This document shows, one piece after another, positions 42,509 to 50,671 of a DNA stretch of 51,701 nt (position 1 is its first letter; each line of letters opens with the position of its first letter). Under the pieces are notes generated by a model. It was not told the origin of the DNA and did no database searches. It saw nothing but the letters and a program-made list of their open reading frames with translations. The translations under genes were made by a program, and so were the position numbers. Origin of the DNA: Ruminiclostridium sp. (GTDB lineage Bacteria > Bacillota > Clostridia > Oscillospirales > Ruminococcaceae); NCBI GenBank assembly GCA_017635095.1, contig JAGBMA010000092.1:94994-146694 (forward strand), in the 5' to 3' direction.

Positions 42509-42635
42509 AAGTTTTCAACAGTTTCAACAGTTTGCGGCATTAAATGGAGGTTTTGCCCTGCGAAACTGTTGAAAACTTTGTGGATAAGGTTAAAAAGTGA
42601 ACTTTTTGCCAAAAAAGTGGACAGAAAACCACTTT
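42509..42635 (-). promoter_or_regulatory. mraZ leader with nested inverted repeats (candidate regulatory region)
   Basis: Within the roughly 160-nt leader: AAGTTTTCAACAGTTT (42509-42524) and its exact complement (42563-42578), with a second partial copy of CAACAGTTT beside the left arm; AAAAAGT/ACTTTTT (42592-42607); and AAAGTGG/CCACTTT (42614-42635). MraZ sites known from other bacteria contain GTGG(G) units; the last palindrome holds GTGG on both strands. Confidence 0.5.
42579..42587 (-). promoter_or_regulatory. Perfect DnaA box in the mraZ leader
   Basis: On the minus strand TTATCCACA, the consensus 9-mer. Next to it, TTTTCAACA (minus strand) and its mirror copy near 42511 each differ from the box by one base. 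Confidence 0.55.
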
Positions 42636-42641
42636 AATTAC

Positions 42642-42670
42642 ATTATACTATTCCCGGACGAAAATTTCAA
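42642..42670 (-). promoter_or_regulatory. Promoter of the mraZ operon
   Basis: On the minus strand TTGAAA (42665-42670), 17 bases, TATAAT (42642-42647). The rest of the gap to 42830 is very A/T-rich with TTGTGCAAT(T) motifs repeated near 42726 and 42748. Confidence 0.85.
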
Positions 42671-42883
42671 GGCTTAATTTGCAATCGGACGAACTAAATG
42701 CATAGAACTTTTCGAGAAAATTTTGTGCAATTCCGACAAAATTTCATTGTGCAATTTGAAGTGTATTCACAAAAAATAATTGCAAAACCGCAAAATATTG
42801 TGCTTTAGACGTTAAAATTGACTACATCTTGTAGTTTTCCCGGAGCGGTGGTTTTTTCGTCACTTTTATTTTTGCTCCGGGTG

Positions 42884-42892
42884 TGGTATAAT
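42884..42892 (+). promoter_or_regulatory. Extended -10 promoter of rimM
   Basis: TGG-TATAAT; no good -35 at 17 bases. An 8-bp hairpin CCCGGAGC/GCTCCGGG (42839-42846, 42874-42881) ends just before it. Confidence 0.6.
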
Positions 42893-42922
42893 ATTCCTAC
42901 AGGTCTTGAAAAGGAGAACGAT

Positions 42923-43450
42923 ATGAAGAAATATCTTGAAATAGGGAAGATAACCAAGCTGCAGGGCTTGAAAGGCGAGGTGAGGGTGCAGTACTACTGT
43001 GATGAACCGGAGATGCTCTGCGACTTCGACACGCTCTATCTCGGGCGGGAACACGCTCCCGTCGAGCCCCAGCGCGCCCGCTACCTCAAAAGTGACGTGG
43101 CTGTGCTCAAGCTCAAAGGTGTGGATTCCCCTGAAGAAGCGGAGAAGCTCATCGGGAAGATGCTGTATTTCGACCGCGATGACATGGAGCTTCCCGAGGA
43201 CACATGGTTTATTCAGGACGTGATCGGGCTCGACGTTTACGATGCTGACACGGGAAAATGCTACGGGAAGGTCGATGACATCTATCAGAACGGGACTGCG
43301 GACGTTTACTCGGTGAGGACCCCCTCCGGCGCACAGCTCATGTTCCCCGCGATACCGGAGGTGCTTCTCGATACGGATATAGACGGCGGAAGGATCACCA
43401 TTCGCCCGCTTGAGGGGCTCTTTGACCCGGAGGTGATCGAGGGTGATTGA
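42923..43450 (+). CDS. rimM: Ribosome maturation factor RimM
   Basis: 175 residues. RimM domain (EIGKITKLQGLKGEVRVQ) followed by a PRC-barrel domain (WFIQDVIGLDVYDADTGKCY, then GKVDDIYQNGTADVY). It helps mature the 30S head. Start ATG 42923 follows AAGGAG; the frame runs back to 42818 but across the promoter. It overlaps trmD by 8 bases. Confidence 0.95.
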   Translation: MKKYLEIGKITKLQGLKGEVRVQYYCDEPEMLCDFDTLYLGREHAPVEPQRARYLKSDVAVLKLKGVDSPEEAEKLIGKMLYFDRDDMELPEDTWFIQDVIGLDVYDADTGKCYGKVDDIYQNGTADVYSVRTPSGAQLMFPAIPEVLLDTDIDGGRITIRPLEGLFDPEVIEGD

Positions 43451-44153
43451 GATCGGTATCGCGACACTTTTCCCGGATATGTGCGAGGTTGTTCTCTCCG
43501 AAAGCATCATAGGCCGCGCCAGAAAGGCGGGAGCGGTGAAGATCGGCTGCCGGAACATACGGGATTTCGCTCTCAACAAGCACAGGCACGTTGACGACAA
43601 GCCATTCGGAGGCGGCACGGGTATGGTGATGCAGGCTCAGCCCATATACGACTGTGTGACCGCGATGATGGCGGAGCTTCCGGAAGGCGTAAAACCGCGG
43701 CTCATCTATATGTCGCCCCAGGGCAGGACGCTGGATCAGCAGCTCGTCAAGGAGCTTGCAGCCGAAGAGAGCCTTATAATCCTCTGCGGTCATTACGAGG
43801 GAGTTGACAGACGGGTGCTCGACGAGCTTGCTTTCGAGGAGATCTCGGTGGGGGATTACGTCGTTACCGGCGGGGAACTGCCCGCGCTTATGCTGGCGGA
43901 CGCGGTATGCAGGCTGCAGGAGGGCGTGCTTCCCAATGAGGACGCCTACTCCAACGAGAGCCACTACAACGGGCTCCTTGAATATCCACAGTACACCCGC
44001 CCCGAGGAATGGCGGGGAAGAAGAGTGCCGGAAGTCCTGCTCTCCGGTCATCATGCGAACATAAAGAAGTGGCAGGAGGAAATGTCTCTTGAGGTAACAC
44101 GGGAGAAAAGACCGGAACTGCTGAGTAATTCCGGCTGCACAAAGCGCAAATAA
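43443..44153 (+). CDS. trmD: tRNA (guanine(37)-N1)-methyltransferase
   Basis: 236 residues. IATLFPDMCEVVLSESI, the knot region LCGHYEGVDRRVLD and the EEISVGDYVVTGGELPAL block, then RPEEWRGRRVPEVLLSGHH. TrmD methylates G37 of tRNAs reading C-starting codons. The GTG start lies inside the end of rimM, with GGAGGTGATC a few bases upstream. No standard terminator is obvious between 44154 and 44300. Confidence 0.97.
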   Translation: MIEIGIATLFPDMCEVVLSESIIGRARKAGAVKIGCRNIRDFALNKHRHVDDKPFGGGTGMVMQAQPIYDCVTAMMAELPEGVKPRLIYMSPQGRTLDQQLVKELAAEESLIILCGHYEGVDRRVLDELAFEEISVGDYVVTGGELPALMLADAVCRLQEGVLPNEDAYSNESHYNGLLEYPQYTRPEEWRGRRVPEVLLSGHHANIKKWQEEMSLEVTREKRPELLSNSGCTKRK

Positions 44154-44310
44154 TGACCGCGGGCGCAGTGGGCTTGCACATCGTTTTTGCGGTGATATGC
44201 GGCCGGTAAAGTGTTTGGACAAAATCACCAATAACGGTTGAAAGTTTTCGGCAGGTTTGAGCGTAATCGGAGAATAATTTCAAAAAAAGCGTAAAAACGG
44301 CAAAAAGCTG

Positions 44311-44339
44311 TTGACGAAAAAAGCTTTTGAGGATATACT
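44311..44339 (+). promoter_or_regulatory. Promoter of ptsH
   Basis: TTGACG (44311-44316), 17 bases, TATACT (44334-44339). In the leader GCGGC/GCCGC (around 44350-44364) forms a hairpin. Confidence 0.8.
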
Positions 44340-44406
44340 ATCTTTGTAAGCGGCGGGAGTGCCGCAAAGGAGACATTATATAAAGTATAATATGGAGGGA
44401 TCTTTC

Positions 44407-44670
44407 ATGTTCGTAAGAGAAGTAGAAGTAAAGAACCAGGTAGGCCTTCACGCAAGACCCGCTACATTCTTCATTCAGAAGGCTAATGAGTACAAGTCCT
44501 CTATCTGGGTAGAAAAGGAAGAGCGCAGAGTAAACGCTAAGAGCCTGCTCGGTATCCTTTCTCTCGGTATCGTAGGCGGTACACCTATCCGCATCATAGC
44601 TGACGGTTCCGATGAACAGCTCGCTGTTGACGGCCTCACAAAGCTCATCGAAAGCGGTTTCGAGGAATAA
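44407..44670 (+). CDS. ptsH: HPr family phosphocarrier protein
   Basis: 87 residues. The phosphorylatable histidine is in GLHARPATFFIQKA (His about 15) and the regulatory serine in AKSLLGILSLGI (about 46). HPr passes phosphate from enzyme I to sugar permeases and, as Ser-P form, takes part in catabolite control. The start at 44407 is chosen because GGAGGG lies eight bases upstream; an earlier in-frame ATG precedes that site. No ptsI next to it. Confidence 0.93.
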   Translation: MFVREVEVKNQVGLHARPATFFIQKANEYKSSIWVEKEERRVNAKSLLGILSLGIVGGTPIRIIADGSDEQLAVDGLTKLIESGFEE

Positions 44671-44695
44671 TTAAGATAAAATCAAATGCAGACTG

Positions 44696-44725
44696 AGCCG
44701 CGCCAACAGGTGCGGCTTGTGTTTT
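44696..44725 (+). terminator. Terminator between ptsH and the lipoprotein gene
   Basis: AGCCGC (44696-44701) with GCGGCT (44712-44717), then TGTGTTTTT. It ends three bases before the AGGAG of the next gene, so it may act as a partial terminator. Confidence 0.65.
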
Positions 44726-44736
44726 TAGGAGATCTG

Positions 44737-45489
44737 ATGAAAATAACGAAACGGCTGCTGCCCTTATATATTATAATGGTATATTGCATATTCGCTTTGT
44801 CGGGGTGCAGCAGCGCGAACTACGAGGGAAAGGACCTTGTGGATAAGGCAAAGAAACTGCACACGGAGCTTGAAGCCGCGCATATACAGGTCGAGGATAT
44901 CAGAGGCGGACATAATACCGACAGACCGCCTGTGCAGGAGATATGGTACCGCTTTCAGGGCGATGTGATGCAGTATATGTACATCGGGCGGGACCTCGAA
45001 ACGGGCGAGGAATACTACGAGTTCAACAACGGCACCGAACTTGACACATGGCACACAGGAGATACAGAGTGGACGTTTGCGGCTAAGGGCAGCGAGGGCT
45101 ACTACAGCTACTCCCGGGCAAAGCGGCACTACTTCGCAGACGGGGAGCTGCTGCTCAACGATTATCCGTCGGCTGTCAGGAGCGCTGAGGTCAAAAACGA
45201 GGTCGGCGGTATCAAGAGAGTGCTGATACAGTACGACGATGCTAAAATATCGCAGTATGAGCAGATGTCGGGCGTTACGGATTATAGTCAGGAGTATTGG
45301 ACGGACAATATTTTCGATAGCAATGTTATAGTTGATAACGGGCAATGCTACTCGCTGATTGTAAGTTACAGCAAGGACGGCAAGAAGTATTCGTATTATA
45401 TCAGCATAGCATTCCCTGACCCGTCCGCGCCGATAGAACGTATCGAACCTCCGGCTCTTTCCGGGGAAATAACGGAGACTGAACAATGA
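44737..45489 (+). CDS. Putative lipoprotein, function unknown
   Basis: 250 residues with a lipoprotein signal (LLPLYIIMVYCIFALSGC, lipid Cys at about residue 23). The exported part is polar with many Y, E and D (ARHIQ-like helix, then beta-rich VQEIWYRFQGDVMQYMYIG, WTDNIFDSNVIVDNGQCYSL). I do not recognise a family. The start at 44737 follows AGGAG; the frame continues to 44686 but includes the terminator. Its stop overlaps the next ATG by four bases (ATGA). Confidence 0.72.
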   Translation: MKITKRLLPLYIIMVYCIFALSGCSSANYEGKDLVDKAKKLHTELEAAHIQVEDIRGGHNTDRPPVQEIWYRFQGDVMQYMYIGRDLETGEEYYEFNNGTELDTWHTGDTEWTFAAKGSEGYYSYSRAKRHYFADGELLLNDYPSAVRSAEVKNEVGGIKRVLIQYDDAKISQYEQMSGVTDYSQEYWTDNIFDSNVIVDNGQCYSLIVSYSKDGKKYSYYISIAFPDPSAPIERIEPPALSGEITETEQ

Positions 45490-46124
45490 CCAAACGACAA
45501 AATATCGCTCTTATCCTCAATATCGCCGCTTTTGTCTTCGGCTGCGTCGGCATAATCTTCCGGCTCATGCACAGCCTCGGCGACTTCTTTCTGTACTACA
45601 CCCAGATATCGAACGTCATCGCCGTTATTTCCTCGGCAATGTACATAGCTTTCCGGAACACGGACAGCGGGAAGATGCGGACATTCGTTATCTGCACCCG
45701 GTATCTCACCGCCTGTATGCTGACGATGACGTTTATCGTCGTTATGTGCATATTTATCCCGATGAGCGGCGGGGCTGCCACGGGACGGCTCCTCGGCTCC
45801 GTCAACGGGATAATGCATCACGCGGTCTGCCCGGTGATATCGGTGACATCCTACATATTTTTCGAGGACGGCGTGAAGACGAGAAAGGCGATGCTGATAC
45901 CGTTTATTGCCACGGCAATATATTCGTTCACGATCTACACGCTGAACTTTCTGCGGCTTGCGGGAGCTCCATACCCGTTCTTTGAGGTGTACGATCACCC
46001 GGTACACGAGCTCGTGATATGGTTCTTCGCGCTCATGGCACTTGTGGCAGCTATCGCAGCGGCGGTAAGGTTTGCAAACCTGAAACTTTCGAGGGAAAAG
46101 GAGAAAGAACATGAAGTGCCCTAA
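45486..46124 (+). CDS. Six-helix membrane protein, Pr6Pr-like
   Basis: 212 residues with about six helices (IALILNIAAFVFGCVGIIF, YYTQISNVIAVISSAMYIAF, LTACMLTMTFIVVMCIFI, later two). The FFLYYTQISNVIAV pattern and the histidines in SVNGIMHHAVCPV recall the Pr6Pr family of bacterial membrane proteins, whose role is unknown. It is coupled by ATGA to the lipoprotein gene and overlaps the next gene by 14 bases. Confidence 0.65.
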   Translation: MTKRQNIALILNIAAFVFGCVGIIFRLMHSLGDFFLYYTQISNVIAVISSAMYIAFRNTDSGKMRTFVICTRYLTACMLTMTFIVVMCIFIPMSGGAATGRLLGSVNGIMHHAVCPVISVTSYIFFEDGVKTRKAMLIPFIATAIYSFTIYTLNFLRLAGAPYPFFEVYDHPVHELVIWFFALMALVAAIAAAVRFANLKLSREKEKEHEVP

Positions 46125-46320
46125 ATGCAGCGGTGAAAACTGCTATATCATCAACGAAGTGTCCGAAAGCGGACGCGACTACTACGGCGGCAGGGGCTGC
46201 CTCGGCTACCTTATTTTCGGGCCTGCAGGGCTTTTGTGCGGGCTTTGCGGCGAGGGGAGGCAGACTAAGAGCACGAACTACTGGATCTGCAATGACTGTG
46301 GGAAGAAGTGGAAAGCATGA
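46111..46320 (+). CDS. Small zinc-ribbon protein
   Basis: 69 residues. CPKCSG at residues 3-8 and CNDCGKKWKA at the end form a four-cysteine zinc ribbon; between is a glycine-rich, partly hydrophobic stretch (GCLGYLIFGPAGLLCGLCGE). AAAGGAGAAAG lies before the ATG. Overlaps with both neighbours show it is translated with them. Confidence 0.72.
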   Translation: MKCPKCSGENCYIINEVSESGRDYYGGRGCLGYLIFGPAGLLCGLCGEGRQTKSTNYWICNDCGKKWKA

Positions 46321-46688
46321 CCCGGGACGAGCTTTGGATACGGGCAATGGAGATCGGAGCAATGGGCGGCTGTCACCAGCGGCCGGACCGGAGCTTCTTC
46401 ATCGGCGGGTATCAGTTCCCGGTGTGTGCGCGCTGTGCCGGAGTATTTCTCGGTCAGGCTGCAGCGGCGGTGATGCTTATACTGCGGAAGCGGATCCCGC
46501 CGGCCGCCGCCGCGGTGCTCCTGCTCACCATGGGAGCGGACTGGTTAGTCCAGCGTATCGGGCTCCGTGAGTCAACGAATCTGCGCAGGCTCATTACGGG
46601 GATAATGGGCGGCGTGGGGGTCGTGTTCATCTGGGCTGACGGAGTGCAGGCAGTGATTAAAATGCTGAAAAAAACGGGAAAAAGCTGA
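46317..46688 (+). CDS. DUF2085 membrane protein
   Basis: 123 residues. The N-terminal motif CHQRPDRSFFIGGYQFPVCA, followed by RCAGVFLG, identifies DUF2085; then about three helices and a final one (GIMGGVGVVFIWADGVQAVI). The family's metal-like Cys/His set is complete but its function is unknown. The ATG at 46317 overlaps the stop of the zinc-ribbon gene (ATGA); a GTG at 46308 is the alternative. Confidence 0.78.
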   Translation: MTRDELWIRAMEIGAMGGCHQRPDRSFFIGGYQFPVCARCAGVFLGQAAAAVMLILRKRIPPAAAAVLLLTMGADWLVQRIGLRESTNLRRLITGIMGGVGVVFIWADGVQAVIKMLKKTGKS

Positions 46689-46724
46689 ATTTGTGCAAGA
46701 TGCATAAAATCGGCTTTTTATTTT
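46681..46724 (+). terminator. Terminator before the S10 promoter
   Basis: AAGC.GA.ATTT.TGCA pairs with TGCA.AAAT..GCTT in 46682-46716, followed by TTTTATTTT. Confidence 0.75.
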
Positions 46725-46759
46725 GATGAAAATTCTATACTGCAAATTTCAAAAAAATC

Positions 46760-46788
46760 TTGTAATTTATGTAAAAATAATGTATAAT
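46760..46788 (+). promoter_or_regulatory. Promoter of the S10 operon
   Basis: TTGTAA (46760-46765), 17 bases, TATAAT (46783-46788). Confidence 0.85.
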
Positions 46789-46794
46789 ACCTAT

Positions 46795-47055
46795 TGCACG
46801 CTGTAATGGCGATGAAACCGGAGGTTGCACGGAAACGTGGGAATTCCGGCGGAGTATGCGGGGTCAGGAACCCTGCGAATGCGTATTTTGTGACTGCCGT
46901 TTCGTGGAAGGGTCCGTCAGCGGCGGATACCCCCGATGGTGAAAATGAGTCCGGCGAAGTATCGGCGGACGCGGAACACGCGGCATAGTGTCAGTGTAAA
47001 AATGCGCACCCGAACGCATAAACAAGTGCAAATATTACGAAAGGGGTAAACTACA
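46795..47055 (+). promoter_or_regulatory. Long structured leader of the S10 operon
   Basis: About 260 nt between the promoter and rpsJ. CCGGA/TCCGG (46818-46822, 46845-46849) closes over CACG-GAAA-CGTG (46828-46839), a GNRA-capped hairpin; GCGGGGT/ACCCTGC (46858-46864, 46870-46876) follows. In other bacteria L4 binds the S10 leader to regulate the operon; that this leader does so is inference. A 64-codon frame inside it has no ribosome site and is not called. Confidence 0.6.
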
Positions 47056-47367
47056 GTGGCAGCAAAGGAAGTTGTAAGAGTTAAGATCAAGGGCTATGAG
47101 CACGGTATCGTTGACGCAGCTGCGGCAAAGATCGTTGAAACAGCAAAGAGAACAGGTTCGAGAGTTGCAGGACCTATCCCGCTTCCCACAAACAAGGAAG
47201 TCATCACGATCCTTCGTGCAGTTCACAAGTACAAGGACAGCCGTGAACAGTTCGAGCTCAGAACTCACAAGCGTCTTATCGACGTAATCCGTCCGACAAA
47301 CAAGACCATAGAAGCTCTCCAGAGTCTTGAATTGCCGGCAGGCGTAGAAATTTCCATGGAGTTCTGA
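47056..47367 (+). CDS. rpsJ: 30S ribosomal protein S10
   Basis: 103 residues, GTG start with AAAGGGG upstream. [37 protein letters not shown] and [15 protein letters not shown] are S10 signatures. S10 is part of the 30S head and of transcription antitermination complexes (NusE). First gene of the operon; its stop codon is the loop of a 7-bp hairpin. Confidence 0.97.
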   Translation: MAAKEVVRVKIKGYEHGIVDAAAAKIVETAKRTGSRVAGPIPLPTNKEVITILRAVHKYKDSREQFELRTHKRLIDVIRPTNKTIEALQSLELPAGVEISMEF

Positions 47368-47489
47368 GAACTCCCCACCGAGCGGTAAAAACCGCCGAAG
47401 AAAACAGAAGTTTCGAGTTATGTCGGGGTCACCCGACCGCTAACCAAGGCAGACACGCTGCACTTGGTCACGTTGAGACAATGCTCAAC
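47358..47489 (+). promoter_or_regulatory. Five tandem hairpins between rpsJ and rplC
   Basis: GGAGTTC-TGA-GAACTCC (47358-47374, the loop being the rpsJ stop); GCGGT/ACCGC (47382-47395); GTCGGG/CCCGAC (47422-47437); CCAAG.CAG/CTG..CTTGG (47444-47467); GTTGAG/CTCAAC (47472-47489). No T-run follows any of them. The 145-base gap is long for this operon. Confidence 0.55.
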
Positions 47490-47512
47490 CAATAACCAAA
47501 GGAGGAAAAACC

Positions 47513-48145
47513 ATGAAAAAAGGTTTGATCGCAAAGAAGATCGGTATGACACAGATCTTCGACGAAGCGGGAAACGTTGTTCCCGTAACCGTAGTTGAAG
47601 CAGGCCCGTGCGTAGTAGTCCAGAAGAAGACTAACGAAAACGACGGCTATGAGGCAGTTCAGCTCGGCTTCGGCGATGTTTCGCCCAAGCACACGAATAA
47701 GCCCATGCAGGGTCACTTCAAGAAGAATGATGTTCCGTTCAAGAAGACTCTCAAGGAGTTCAGACTTGACGACATCTCCGCAATGAACGTAGGCGACATC
47801 TTAAAGGCTGATACTTTTGCAGTCGGCGATGTTATAGATGTTCAGGGCACAAGCAAAGGTAAAGGCTATCAGGGTGCTGTAAAGCGCCACAACCAGCACA
47901 GACTCAAGATGACACACGGTGCGGGTCCTGTTCACAGAGAGCCCGGTTCAATGGGCGCCTGCTCGTCCCCGTCGAGAATATTCCCCGGTAAGGGAATGCC
48001 CGGCCACATGGGCGTTGACACAGTGACAGTCCAGAACCTCGTTATCGTTAAAGTCGATGCTGAAAACAATCTTATCGCAATCAAGGGTGCTGTTCCCGGT
48101 CCTAAGGGCGGAGTGCTTTGCATTACTGATGCGGTTAAGGCGTAA
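47513..48145 (+). CDS. rplC: 50S ribosomal protein L3
   Basis: 210 residues. [20 protein letters not shown] at the start, VQLGFGDV, and the long-loop block [20 protein letters not shown] then [11 protein letters not shown]3 helps start 50S assembly. AAAGGAGG lies seven bases before the ATG. Confidence 0.98.
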   Translation: MKKGLIAKKIGMTQIFDEAGNVVPVTVVEAGPCVVVQKKTNENDGYEAVQLGFGDVSPKHTNKPMQGHFKKNDVPFKKTLKEFRLDDISAMNVGDILKADTFAVGDVIDVQGTSKGKGYQGAVKRHNQHRLKMTHGAGPVHREPGSMGACSSPSRIFPGKGMPGHMGVDTVTVQNLVIVKVDAENNLIAIKGAVPGPKGGVLCITDAVKA

Positions 48146-48159
48146 GGAGGAGGATCACA

Positions 48160-48783
48160 ATGGCAAACGTAAAAGTATATGATATGAACGGTCAGCCTGT
48201 TTCCGACCTCGAGCTTAATGATAAGGTATTCGGGATCGAACCGAACACCGTAGTTATGCACGCAGCAGTAGTGAATTACCTCGCAAATCAGCGTCAGGGT
48301 ACACAATCTACTCTCACCAGAACAGAGGTAAGCGGCGGCGGTAAAAAGCCCTGGAGACAGAAGGGTACAGGTCACGCAAGACAGGGTTCCACCAGATCTC
48401 CTCAGTGGAGACACGGCGGAGTTGCACTCGGACCGAAGCCCAGAAGCTACAGCTACTCATTAAATAAAAAGGTCAAGAGACTCGCTCTCCTTTCCGCTCT
48501 TTCGTCTAAGGTAGCAGAAAACGAAATGGTAGTAGTTGATGCAATAAAGACGGACGAGTTCAAGACAAAGACCATCGTCAATATGCTGAACGCTCTCGGC
48601 GTTGACGGAAAGGCTCTCATAGTTCTCGATTCCACCGACAAGAAGGTAATCAAGAGCGCAGCCAATATCCCCGGCGTAAAGACAACTCAGTATAACACTC
48701 TCAACGTTTACGACATCCTCAACTACAACAAGTTCATCGTTGTAAAGGATGCGGTCGCTAAGATAGAGGAGGTTTACGCATAA
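48160..48783 (+). CDS. rplD: 50S ribosomal protein L4
   Basis: 207 residues. The extended loop [20 protein letters not shown] is diagnostic, followed by [17 protein letters not shown]4 lines the exit tunnel and in some bacteria represses its own operon. Its stop overlaps the rplW start by one base. Confidence 0.98.
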   Translation: MANVKVYDMNGQPVSDLELNDKVFGIEPNTVVMHAAVVNYLANQRQGTQSTLTRTEVSGGGKKPWRQKGTGHARQGSTRSPQWRHGGVALGPKPRSYSYSLNKKVKRLALLSALSSKVAENEMVVVDAIKTDEFKTKTIVNMLNALGVDGKALIVLDSTDKKVIKSAANIPGVKTTQYNTLNVYDILNYNKFIVVKDAVAKIEEVYA

Positions 48784-49079
48784 TGGAAAGAACAGCACAA
48801 GACATTATCGTACGTCCGATAATCACCGAAAACTCCATGGAAGGACTTGCAGACCGCAAATATACCTTCAAAGTGGCAAATTTCGCGAACAAGATCGAAA
48901 TAAAGAAGGCTGTTGAACAGCTTTTCGGCGTTAAGGTCGAGAAGGTCAACACCATAAGCGTTAAAGGCAAGAAGAAAAGAATGGGCAGAAGCGAGGGCTA
49001 TACCTCCGACTGGAAAAAGGCGGTCGTAACACTCACCGCAGATTCCAAGACCATCGAGTTCTTCGACGGAATGATATAA
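48783..49079 (+). CDS. rplW: 50S ribosomal protein L23
   Basis: 98 residues. [34 protein letters not shown] and the [17 protein letters not shown] end are L23. It sits at the tunnel exit, where trigger factor and SRP dock. Coupled to rplD by TAATG. Confidence 0.97.
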   Translation: MERTAQDIIVRPIITENSMEGLADRKYTFKVANFANKIEIKKAVEQLFGVKVEKVNTISVKGKKKRMGRSEGYTSDWKKAVVTLTADSKTIEFFDGMI

Positions 49080-49091
49080 GGAGTGAGATAA

Positions 49092-49925
49092 ATGGCTATA
49101 AAGACATATAAGCCCGTCACCCCCGGCAGACGCGGAATGACGGTCATTGATTACAGCGGCTTATCTAAGGTCGCTCCCGAGAGAAGTCTTCTCGAAACTC
49201 TCAAAAAGCATTCCGGACGCAACAGCTACGGACGTATCACCGTCAGACATAAGGGCGGCGGAAACAGAAGAAAATACAGAGTTATAGACTTCAAGAGAAA
49301 CAAGCTCGGTATGAACGCGGAAGTAAAGACGATCGAATACGATCCCAACCGCTCCGCTTTTATCGCTCTCGTGCAGTATGAGGACGGCGAGAAGAGATAT
49401 ATCCTCGCTCCCGAAAAGCTCGCTGTAGGCGATAAGGTAAGAAGCGGCGCCGATGCAGATATCAAGCCCGGCAACACGCTCCCGCTCGCAAATATCCCGG
49501 TAGGTACTGTTGTTCACAACGTTGAGCTCCACCCCGGAAAGGGCGCACAGCTCGTTCGTTCCGCCGGCAACATGGCTCAGCTCATGGCTAAGGAGAACGG
49601 CATGGCTCTCCTCAGACTTCCCAGCGGCGAGCTCAGAAACGTTGCAGAGAACTGCATGGCTACCATCGGCGTAGTAAGCAACGCAGAACACGCTAACGTG
49701 AACTACGGTAAGGCAGGACGCATCAGACATATGGGTATCCGCCCGACAGTCAGAGGTTCTGTCATGAACCCGAACGACCACCCGCACGGCGGTGGTGAAG
49801 GTAAGTCTCCTGTAGGACGTCCGGGCCCTGTAACCCCGTGGGGCAAGCCCGCTCTCGGTTACAAGACCAGAAAGACCAACAACAGAACAGACAAGTTCAT
49901 CGTTAAGAGAAGAAACGCTAAGTAA
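49092..49925 (+). CDS. rplB: 50S ribosomal protein L2
   Basis: 277 residues. [39 protein letters not shown] and the C-terminal [20 protein letters not shown] with the conserved histidine region near the peptidyl transferase centre. Standard length; AAGGAG precedes the start. Confidence 0.98.
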   Translation: MAIKTYKPVTPGRRGMTVIDYSGLSKVAPERSLLETLKKHSGRNSYGRITVRHKGGGNRRKYRVIDFKRNKLGMNAEVKTIEYDPNRSAFIALVQYEDGEKRYILAPEKLAVGDKVRSGADADIKPGNTLPLANIPVGTVVHNVELHPGKGAQLVRSAGNMAQLMAKENGMALLRLPSGELRNVAENCMATIGVVSNAEHANVNYGKAGRIRHMGIRPTVRGSVMNPNDHPHGGGEGKSPVGRPGPVTPWGKPALGYKTRKTNNRTDKFIVKRRNAK

Positions 49926-49943
49926 AACCAAGACAACGATCAG

Positions 49944-50010
49944 GCTGCTGTTAATAAGGGTGCGTAACGCGGGAGACCGCTGTGTAAAGCGTATTTCATT
50001 AACTTGCAGC
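49944..50010 (+). promoter_or_regulatory. Structured RNA between rplB and rpsS
   Basis: GCTGC.GTTAAT (49944-49955) pairs with ATTAAC..GCAGC (49998-50010), enclosing GCGG-GAGA-CCGC (49969-49980), a GNRA-capped hairpin. The 109-base gap is unusually long for this place in the operon, and the fold ends 14 bases before the rpsS ribosome site. Confidence 0.5.
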
Positions 50011-50034
50011 GTAGCTTGAAAGGAATTAATAACT

Positions 50035-50310
50035 ATGAGCAGAAGCATAAAGAAAGGTCCTTATGTCCAGGAAGCTCTCTACAAGCGCGTTCTCGCAATG
50101 AACGAGGCTAACGAGAAGAAGGTCCTCAAGACATGGAGCCGTTCCAGCACAATATTCCCCGATTTCGTAGGTCATACGATCGCAGTTCATGACGGACGCA
50201 AGCACGTTCCGGTATATGTAACAGAGGACATGGTAGGTCACAAGCTCGGCGAATTCGCCCCCACAAGAACTTTCAAGGGTCATGTGGGAAGCAAGACCAC
50301 CAAGAAGTAA
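50035..50310 (+). CDS. rpsS: 30S ribosomal protein S19
   Basis: 91 residues. [58 protein letters not shown] and [14 protein letters not shown] are S19. It contacts S13 in the 30S head. GAAAGGAATTAA precedes the start. Confidence 0.98.
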   Translation: MSRSIKKGPYVQEALYKRVLAMNEANEKKVLKTWSRSSTIFPDFVGHTIAVHDGRKHVPVYVTEDMVGHKLGEFAPTRTFKGHVGSKTTKK

Positions 50311-50323
50311 GGAGGAGAAACGA

Positions 50324-50659
50324 ATGGAAGCAAGAGCTGAATTAAGACAGGTTCGTATTTCTCCCCGCAAGGTAGGGATCGTCCTCGATCTTATCAGAAA
50401 TAAGCCCTGCGATATTGCAATGGCAACACTCAAGAATACTCCCAAGGCAGCTTGCGAGCCCCTTGCGAAGCTTCTCAAGAGCGCTATGGCTAACGCAGAG
50501 AACAACCACAATATGGATCTCAGCCGCTGCTATGTGTCCGAAGCACACGTCGGCGCAGGTGTTACTCTCAAGAGAATAAGACCCGCAGCTAAGGGCAGCG
50601 CACACAGGATCTTAAAGAGAACGTCCAACATAGTTCTGGTCGTTAAGGAATCGGAGTAA
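50324..50659 (+). CDS. rplV: 50S ribosomal protein L22
   Basis: 111 residues. [39 protein letters not shown] and the tunnel loop region ending [18 protein letters not shown]. The start at 50324 follows GGAGGAGAAACGA; the earlier frame from 50282 lies inside rpsS and is not used. Confidence 0.98.
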   Translation: MEARAELRQVRISPRKVGIVLDLIRNKPCDIAMATLKNTPKAACEPLAKLLKSAMANAENNHNMDLSRCYVSEAHVGAGVTLKRIRPAAKGSAHRILKRTSNIVLVVKESE

Positions 50660-50671
50660 GGAGGTAAACAA

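Noticed and set aside
42473-42840. Replication origin between mraZ and rimM
   Set aside because: One perfect DnaA box and A/T-rich DNA, but no dnaA, dnaN, rpmH or other origin genes nearby and too few boxes.
44154-44310. Small gene or RNA after trmD
   Set aside because: No open frame with a start and ribosome site and no stable fold or terminator seen.
46794-46988. 64-codon frame in the S10 leader
   Set aside because: No ribosome site; overlaps the stems of the leader; composition not protein-like.
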